The notes under the pieces were generated by a model. It was not told the DNA's origin and made no database searches. It was given only the letters and a program-made list of their open reading frames with translations. Positions 58,501-64,000 of a stretch of DNA of 64,000 nucleotides are shown here, piece by piece. Where the stretch lies: the NCBI GenBank assembly GCA_963920765.1, contig OY987249.1:16402483-16466482 (forward strand). The letters run 5' to 3'. The first letter of the stretch is position 1; every line of letters begins with the position of its first letter. A program made the position numbers and the translations under genes. The DNA is from Ulota crispa. Taxonomy: Eukaryota; Streptophyta; Bryopsida; Orthotrichales; Orthotrichaceae.

Positions 58501-58697
58501 GCTTGTGTGAGCAGCTGGGGTGGCGGAGAATCAAATGTCGCACTTTTGTAAGAGAAATCGCATTGTGTCAACTTGACATTGATCGCGATTGAGCAGGTGT
58601 GAGGGAATTCGTTGCGGTCTTGCAGGTGCTGATGAAATACAGCAAAGCCCGTGCTGCTCGGAGATTCGGGGGCGGAGCTTGCGTAAGTGAAGACCAC
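52526..58697 (-). CDS. FBT: Folate-biopterin transporter (FBT family), 10 coding exons, about 693 aa
   Basis: Exons (minus): 58697-58301, 57713-57355, 57132-57068, 56888-56726, 56564-56416, 55913-55632, 55365-55197, 55098-55006, 54718-54427, 52638-52526; all phases match. This major-facilitator-type carrier moves folates; plant members act in the plastid envelope. Matching stretches include [73 protein letters not shown] and [18 protein letters not shown]. About ten hydrophobic segments follow a Ser-rich N-terminus that could be a plastid transit peptide. Exon 2 opens with an acidic VLEGGE repeat. The protein is longer than its roughly 560-aa plant relatives, mainly at the N-terminus. If the last intron is not spliced, translation ends at 54401 (GISKRE); the 10th exon ([18 protein letters not shown]..) adds 37 residues and is in phase with a good donor and acceptor. 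The first exon join (58301 to 57713) is the least certain. Confidence 0.88.
52796..54310. mobile_element. Tc1-like transposon (1515 bp) with IR/DR ends, in the last FBT intron
   Basis: The outer ends are TACAGTGACTCACTAAACTA and its inverse TTTTGTGAGTCACTGTA, flanked by TA. A second copy of the motif lies inside each end (CATTGACTCAGTTTTGA at about 52989 and TCAAAACTGAGTCAATG-like at about 54105). This gives two directly repeated binding-type motifs per terminal repeat, the IR/DR layout of many Tc1-like elements. A transposase remnant lies in the middle on the minus strand. Confidence 0.85.
53409..53790 (-). pseudogene. Broken Tc1-type transposase
   Basis: Pieces of a DDE transposase appear in order but in different frames: [12 protein letters not shown], then [20 protein letters not shown] and [13 protein letters not shown] (the catalytic Asp position of the W..V.(W/F)SDE motif reads Asn here), then in another frame [15 protein letters not shown] and [10 protein letters not shown]. 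The frame changes and the missing N- and C-terminal parts show that it cannot make an active enzyme. It belongs to the TA-flanked transposon around it. Confidence 0.8.
57197..57306. repeat. ATAAACAC-type microsatellite in an FBT intron
   Basis: ACATAAACACATAAACAT units of 6-10 bp repeat for about 110 bp in the intron between the second and third coding exons. The strings of Tyr/Val/Phe/Met/Cys in minus-strand ORFs here are translations of this repeat. Confidence 0.9.
57576..57684 (-). repeat. Coding minisatellite (18-bp unit) in FBT exon 2
   Basis: CCTCCCTCCAACACTTCC is repeated about six times. On the minus strand it encodes VLEGGE (first and last units VLEGEE). The unit is a multiple of three, so copy-number changes keep the frame. 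Confidence 0.92.
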
Positions 58698-58815
58698 AGT
58701 ATTAGTGTCACCGCACTATTTTCAGCTGAGCTGACGTGTCACTTGATGATTGGCCTTGCGCTGGTTGTCGTGATGAGCAGTTAGGTGTTTGGACTTTATG
58801 AGCATTTTATGATGG
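58698..58815 (-). promoter_or_regulatory. Upstream region of FBT
   Basis: Only about 120 bp separate the first FBT exon from foldback element V. They contain CAGCTGAGCTGACGTGTCAC, with a TGACGTG motif of the type bound by plant bZIP factors. The promoter assignment is by position only. Confidence 0.35.
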
Positions 58816-58816
58816 T

Positions 58817-59804
58817 AACGACTAGGTGGACACCCCAATTGCTACGCGGACACCCCATAGTCAGATTATTATTACGTGGAAATATGAAATAAGTTGGAGC
58901 AATACTTTAGCGTACATCTACATCTACAAGTGTTGCAATCACACAATAAATTTGCCTTATTTGTAACACGATTAGGAGTTAAACCAGTTGCTCCTTTCAT
59001 TTACTACGGGGTTTCAGATATCTCAAAAAAACGGTGAACAAATGGTCATGAACAAGTTTTCATTCATGGTGAAAGTGAAGTCACAAAAGTGAACGAGCCA
59101 TGAGGACCTCATGGAGGTCCTCATGGCTTATTCACTCGTGAATGACGTGAAGCCTCTCCCTCCTTGCCTCTCCCGCTAGCTCCGCTTGTGTTCTGTCGCT
59201 CTTGCGCACGCGCCAGTTTGTGTTGTTGCCCACCTCTCGGCTCTTGCTCGAGGCCTCTCGCTTTTGCTCCACTTGTCTAGACAGTTTGGATGTAGAGTTG
59301 ATTGATAGGTCAAGGTCATTCAAGGAATCTCGATGCGCGAGAAGCAACAATGGTGGAGCTGAAGAGATTTTGATTAGAAGCTGACAATTGTGGAGATGAA
59401 GGGTTCTAGATTAGAAGCAACAATGTTGGAGTTCAAGGGATCCGTACGAAATTAGTGATTGTAGGTAGAGTGGAAAGGGTGGTGAATAGTTCACTACAAT
59501 TCGGATATTTGAATGGGTGATGGCGAGGACATGAAAGGTGGCTTGACTAACTTGTTCACCAATTTCATTCACGTGAACAAAATTGCATGTGAACCACTTA
59601 TCTGAAACCCCTATTGGTTTAACTCTTGACCATGTCACAAATGAGGCAGATTTGTTGTATGCTTGAAGCGCTTGTAAACACAAATGTATGCTAAACTATT
59701 GCTTTGATTTTATTTCATATTTCAGTGCAATAATAATCTCAAATTTAATAGATTTGACTATGGAGGTGTCCGCATAGCAATTGGGGGGTGTTCTCCTAGT
59801 CGGT
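58817..59804. mobile_element. Foldback element V, about 990 bp, with a GC-rich loop
   Basis: The left end ACTAGGTGGACACCCCAATT, followed by GCTACGCGGACACC, is mirrored by the right end GGTGTCCGCATAGCAATTGG...CTCCTAGT. The arms are about 250 bp each. The loop (about 59100-59560) starts with a perfect hairpin (GCCATGAGGACCTC / GAGGTCCTCATGGC) and holds a GC-rich stretch unlike the arms, possibly captured host DNA. ORFs of 60-72 codons in the loop have no recognisable domain. Confidence 0.75.
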
Positions 59805-60051
59805 CCCTTCATGATTTGTAGTTGACCTAACTAAGATACATCTAAATTTTTTTCTCATTTTGATTCTCAAATTTTGATACCATTTAAATTTGTGTTGTTA
59901 GCAAGTTGGATTTGCAATTAGGTACTATTTCATGCTAATTTGTTCTCAAAATATTTTCTTCAAAAGTTTTTGAAAACAATATTCATTAATTGGGAATTTG
60001 TGAACATTTTGGGCATTAACTAGATTGACCACCTTAAACCAAGTTCTAGGT

Positions 60052-60958
60052 TTAACCCTTTAAGGACCATGCAACCATATATTGGTCGCTAGGGGTGGTT
60101 TTTGGCCTGTAGGTTGAAATCTCTCAATAATCTGGAATTTGGTTTTGAAGAACACATGTGATCACAAAAATTTTGCATCCATCTAAAAAAATGCAATTGG
60201 GTATGTGAGTTGATAAATAATGGTGTTTATACGCCATGGCTTCAAAACACGTATCCAATTTTTGTCAAAGATGGATCAAAGCAACAACACAATACATCAA
60301 GTATGCAAGAAGAATGTCAAATTTCAATTGCACAATTCTAAAAAAATTCAAATTGCTTAAGAAATATGCTTGTATTGTTTTCATATACGGTAGTAGTATA
60401 ATTGTAGTATTTGAAAATCTACTGAAATGTTTTTGTCATTTTGGCTTTAAAATTTGTCATCCAGCATTAAGGCCAATTCTTGATTGTTTTCACTAATTGG
60501 ATTTTTCAGAATAATTATCAAACTTCTTGTAGAACCATTTTAGGGTAGCAAAGAAAGTGGGTTTTTTGACCCTTTTTGTCCACCTAGCTACACCTTGTGA
60601 TTGCAATTTTTTTCAATTTTGTGTGAAACCACTCTTATTGTAAAGGTGGGAACCCTGCTTTTTAGAAATGTAATACTCTTTTCAATGAAAGCTTGCATGA
60701 AGCATTAACATTCAAAACCACTCAAGCATGAAACACTATAGATTTTCTGCATACAGCTCACTCAATCATTATAATGTTTCACCTCCAAAGGTAGATCTAG
60801 CTAAAATTTTGGTGCTTTATAGTAGACAAGGTGTACTTCCCATTCATATGATTGGATTACTAAAAATGGGTCCATATTTGAGTCAATTGCACATCTAAGC
60901 TTACATCCCCTCTTTTTAGTGGATTTTGTGAAAATGGGTGTGGTCCTTAAAGGATTAA
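60052..60958. mobile_element. TTAA-bounded (piggyBac-like) element P, 907 bp
   Basis: The ends TTAACCCTTTAAGGACCATG and GGTCCTTAAAGGA-TTAA are inverted repeats. It is the inverted counterpart of Q (9470-10627). It contains an 86-codon ORF (60236-60496, +) that resembles the ORF in Q (FKLLKKYACIVF, VFENLLK shared). No transposase is recognised. Confidence 0.8.
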
Positions 60959-62102
60959 GGTGGAGTACAACTTGAGAATCTAGTTTTCCCAATTTAATGA
61001 ATATGGCGATTTCACCTCTAAATTCTATGAATCATTTCTTGATTTGAAGTTTTTGGTGTAGATGCATTGGTAAAGATGTATTATAAACAACAAATTTGGA
61101 CCAAAAATTCCCTTTTGTTTTTTGAGCAAAAGTTGTAAAATTTGGATAGGAAGCTACATTTGTAAATTCTAACTTAAAACTCAAAACTACTACTAAAACG
61201 TCTTATTTCTTCATGATTTTGGAGTAAAATAAATAGCCATGACTTTTGAAATTGTAAAATCCTATGTTTAATTTGTTTTTCCCTTTCTCTTTTTTATTAT
61301 TATTTTAAAAAAAATTGGATGTTTTGACTTTTGTGAAACTCATCTATTAAGCCACTTTTTGAATTACAAAACATGCATTTGGATTGGGTTTTTTTCCATA
61401 ATTAATTAGTAGAAAAATAGCCAATAGTGATGTGAAGATCCGTTTTGTTCAAGTATTATACAACTTGCACAAGAACTAGGGAGAATAGATGAAAAATGCA
61501 CTGTTTGGAACTAGGAGATGGCTTAAATATGTTCATTGCTCAATAATTGAAGATGGCCGTTGATGCATTTAAAGTAATCAAGTAAACTAGACAATAGTTC
61601 AAGAAGCATGTTATTCAAGAATGAATAAAAATAAAAAAATTTCACATCTTGTGGAATTTTAAATACAAATCATTTTATAAATTCATTACAAGTGGTATAG
61701 CAAGAGAACATGATAATAGATGTTTTCGCTACCAACTTCAAAGCTTAGACATGCTTAAAATAATTATGTGGATCAGTTCTTTTTTTTAATGTTTATTTCT
61801 ATATTGTATTATTGGAACTATCAACTTTGCTATTGCAATGCCAGTCACCAAAACTGGTATTCTATTGCTTGAAAAGAATTTTTTGCTAATTGACCATATT
61901 CATTAATTTTTATTACTCATTTCTTTGTGATAATTTACAACAAGAAAATCACTACGGCTACTTGTATGGTCATTTTATGTTTTATACATCGATTTCTACA
62001 ATGTTGGAGAGTTTGATTGACAACTGTAATCATTTTGGATACCCTGTGTTTTAATATTAAAATTTTGGGTGAATTGCAGCCAACTGAAACTGCTAGTGTT
62101 AG
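60959..62102. other. AT-rich intergenic DNA
   Basis: No ORF of note, no clear repeat and no terminal structures. Confidence 0.4.
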
Positions 62103-63289
62103 TTAATCCCTACATCCCTGAGGCCTCTATTTTGTCAAAAGAAACGCAAATTTGCCATTTCTATTGCAAAGAGTAAATTTTTTTGAAAATTGGTCTTTTT
62201 GCATATCTAACCGTAGGATCTTGTATTATACTAGTATAAGAATGTGGAAAAACAAATCAAAAACTTTGACCGCATAAATCGCAAGATATTTGCGATTAAA
62301 GTGTCAAATTTTTTTTTTTTTGCACCTTGCATGATTAGGTTATTTGACTTTGAAATTTTTTAACTTAAAATTTTTGCACCTAGAGTTTTGGGGTTTATTT
62401 TTCAATGGTGGAAAATTGAGTTGAGAATCTTTGCAAAAAAATCAAAACAAAAAATATTTGATTTTCATTCTTGAAAAAAAAAAACATTAGGTAGAAGAAG
62501 GTACAAGACTGAACAAAAACGTAAATTATTAATAACCCTGCACTGGAATTGAAATGCAATAATCCCAATGGTGAGATTGTTCTAGAAAGTAAATTCCACC
62601 CTTCCCAAAAAAAATTTTGAAAAAATGTTAAAGTTACATTAAGAAATGAAGTTTATAAGTTATTTTTTCACAAAGATGCTTGAGGTGCCCAAAAAATAAG
62701 ATTGTCCATATTTTCTCAAAACTAGTCCAAATGGAATGAATCATAGCTTCAGATATAGAAAAAACTATAACCTATGAGAAGAAAAATTTAAAAAAATTTA
62801 AAAATAAAATTGTAATTTCTACCCAATCTCCATAAATTTTTGCTTATCTAAGCATAACTTTTGCTTTTGAGCTCAGATTGGAATAAAAGTTATATTACCC
62901 AAAAGCTTATAATACCATATTTGTTAAATTGGGGAAAAGAGTACATTCTGGGACTTTCACTATTTTTGTCAATATGTGAAATTTAGCATATTACAAAAGA
63001 AAAAAACATGCAATTTCTGGTACAATATTGAAGTCTCAGTGATTGCCTACAAGAACTTCAAATAACTTTCAACTTTGAGCTATAGCTATGCCTACATTTA
63101 TTGTATGTAAGATTATGGTGGAGTACAAAGTGATACCTCTGTTTTTCCCGATTTAACAAATATGCCAATTTATGTGTTTTTCTATCTTCCAAAGAAGTTT
63201 CAAAAAATCAAGACAAAAATTGAGACCGTAGGTACTTGCCCGAAATCCCATTTGTCCCTCGAGGGGACACTCAAGGATTTAGGGATTAA
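62103..63289. mobile_element. TTAA-bounded (piggyBac-like) element O, 1187 bp
   Basis: The ends are TTAATCCCTACATCCCTGAG and CTCAAGGATTTAGGGATTAA. It is an inverted, longer relative of N and shares the CCGTAGGATCTTG block with D and E. Non-coding. Confidence 0.75.
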
Positions 63290-63537
63290 AGCTTTGTAAA
63301 TCTCTAGATTAATCAACACTTCCAAAAACAATGCAACTTTGTGATACAATCTTTTATTGTACTTTTAGTGTCAAATCAATTTATCCAAAATTTGGACTAT
63401 AATCTTGAGACTACTTTTGATCTCGAATCTAGGTCAATGTCAATGTAAATAACTAATTTTTTACCTTAAAGAAAGTGAGAGAGTACTCAACCATTAAAAT
63501 CCAAGTAATTTTCCAATGTCATCCCCATCCTCTAGAA

Positions 63538-63786
63538 TTAACCCCTAAGCGCCCCACAAGCCAAAATGTGGCCTCTCCATATTGGACGGTTTGTTGTCTT
63601 TGACCGTTATAATCTTTTGATTCATGCAACAAAAACTTACCAAATTTTTCATACATATGCGGACCTTAAGCCTTGTGCAATATCAATGATTAACTCTTCT
63701 AGATGTTGTTTTTGAACTTGTGGTGCCAAATTGTTTGCAATGAGGTTTAACAATGCATGAATTTGGGCTGGGCGCTCAGGGGTTAA
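63538..63786. mobile_element. TTAA-bounded 249-bp MITE, copy R
   Basis: The ends are TTAACCCCTAAGCGCCCC and GGGCGCTCAGGGG-TTAA. The interior follows B in the same orientation (GGCCTCTC, GTTATAATCTTTTGATTCAT). Its right TTAA also starts element S. Confidence 0.8.
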
Positions 63787-64000
63787 CCCATGAGTGCCCC
63801 ACAGCCTAGAATATGGAGCTTGAAATTTAGTTTGGGTTGTTGTGCTTGTAGAGGGTGGTACTAGGGTTTTTAAGGTACACACGGTATGAGGAGTGGGGTT
63901 TTTAGAAAGGGAGTGGTGTTTCGGGGCTTTGACGGTTGTATGGTGTTTTAGGCTAGATTGAATGATGAGAAAAAGTGGTTTCGAAGCAGTTTTGGGCAAA
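63783..64000. mobile_element. TTAA-type element S, left end, runs off the window
   Basis: It starts TTAACCCATGAGTGCCCC, directly continuing from the TTAA that closes R. The right end lies beyond the window. A minus-strand ORF of 116 codons (63649-63999) crosses both R and S and is therefore unlikely to be a gene. Confidence 0.5.

Noticed and set aside
63649-63999. 116-codon minus-strand ORF at the window end
   Set aside because: It runs across the border of two separate TTAA elements, so its openness is incidental.

Overview
This is nuclear DNA of a green plant-lineage (streptophyte) organism. The genes have multi-exon GT-AG structures and encode plant-type proteins: a DEAD-box helicase of the RH13/MAK5 group, a vacuolar CAX antiporter, a plant-type APS kinase and a plastid-type folate-biopterin transporter. 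Telomere-like TTTAGGG/telo-box motifs also occur. I cannot name the species. The abundance of TTAA-bounded and Tc1-like DNA elements, and the very AT-rich intergenic DNA, argue against a typical compact angiosperm region and suggest a non-seed plant or a streptophyte alga.

Genes occupy about a third of the window. In order they are: (1) a DnaJ/J-protein, 12356-15895 (+), 4 exons; (2) RH13-like nucleolar RNA helicase, 20206-25552 (-), 12 exons, 836 codons in frame throughout; (3) CAX cation/proton exchanger, 31324-34690 (-), 10 exons, 428 codons; (4) APS kinase, 45139-46017 (-), an unspliced GC-rich ORF with an apparent one-base frameshift near its start; (5) folate-biopterin transporter, 52526-58697 (-), 10 exons, whose last intron holds a whole Tc1-like transposon. 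I assembled all exon joins by hand from reading frame, GT-AG sites and intron phase. They are consistent but no transcript has been checked. The genes show no common pathway and no operon-like organisation.

The space between genes is dominated by DNA-transposon remains. The most striking is a population of at least fifteen elements bounded by TTAA with ends like TTAA-CCC(C/T)T(A/G)A. The sizes run from 81 bp to about 1.4 kb, and none has a recognisable transposase. Target duplication of TTAA is supported by 'empty' copies of the host repeat within the same window: F in a foldback, D in a foldback arm, A in the end of element Q, H and K in TA-flanked MITEs. This is the signature of piggyBac-type insertion, which is rarely reported in green plants. 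Several copies sit back to back sharing one TTAA.

Other elements are a Tc1-like transposon with IR/DR ends and a broken transposase (52796-54310), a three-copy array of TA-flanked MITEs sharing their TA sites (36900-37878), several large foldback elements, small hairpin MITEs, and minisatellites, including one that codes for a VLEGGE repeat in the transporter. The first 8 kb and 40.0-42.8 kb are AT-rich and show only degenerate repeats. I found no tRNA, rRNA or CRISPR.
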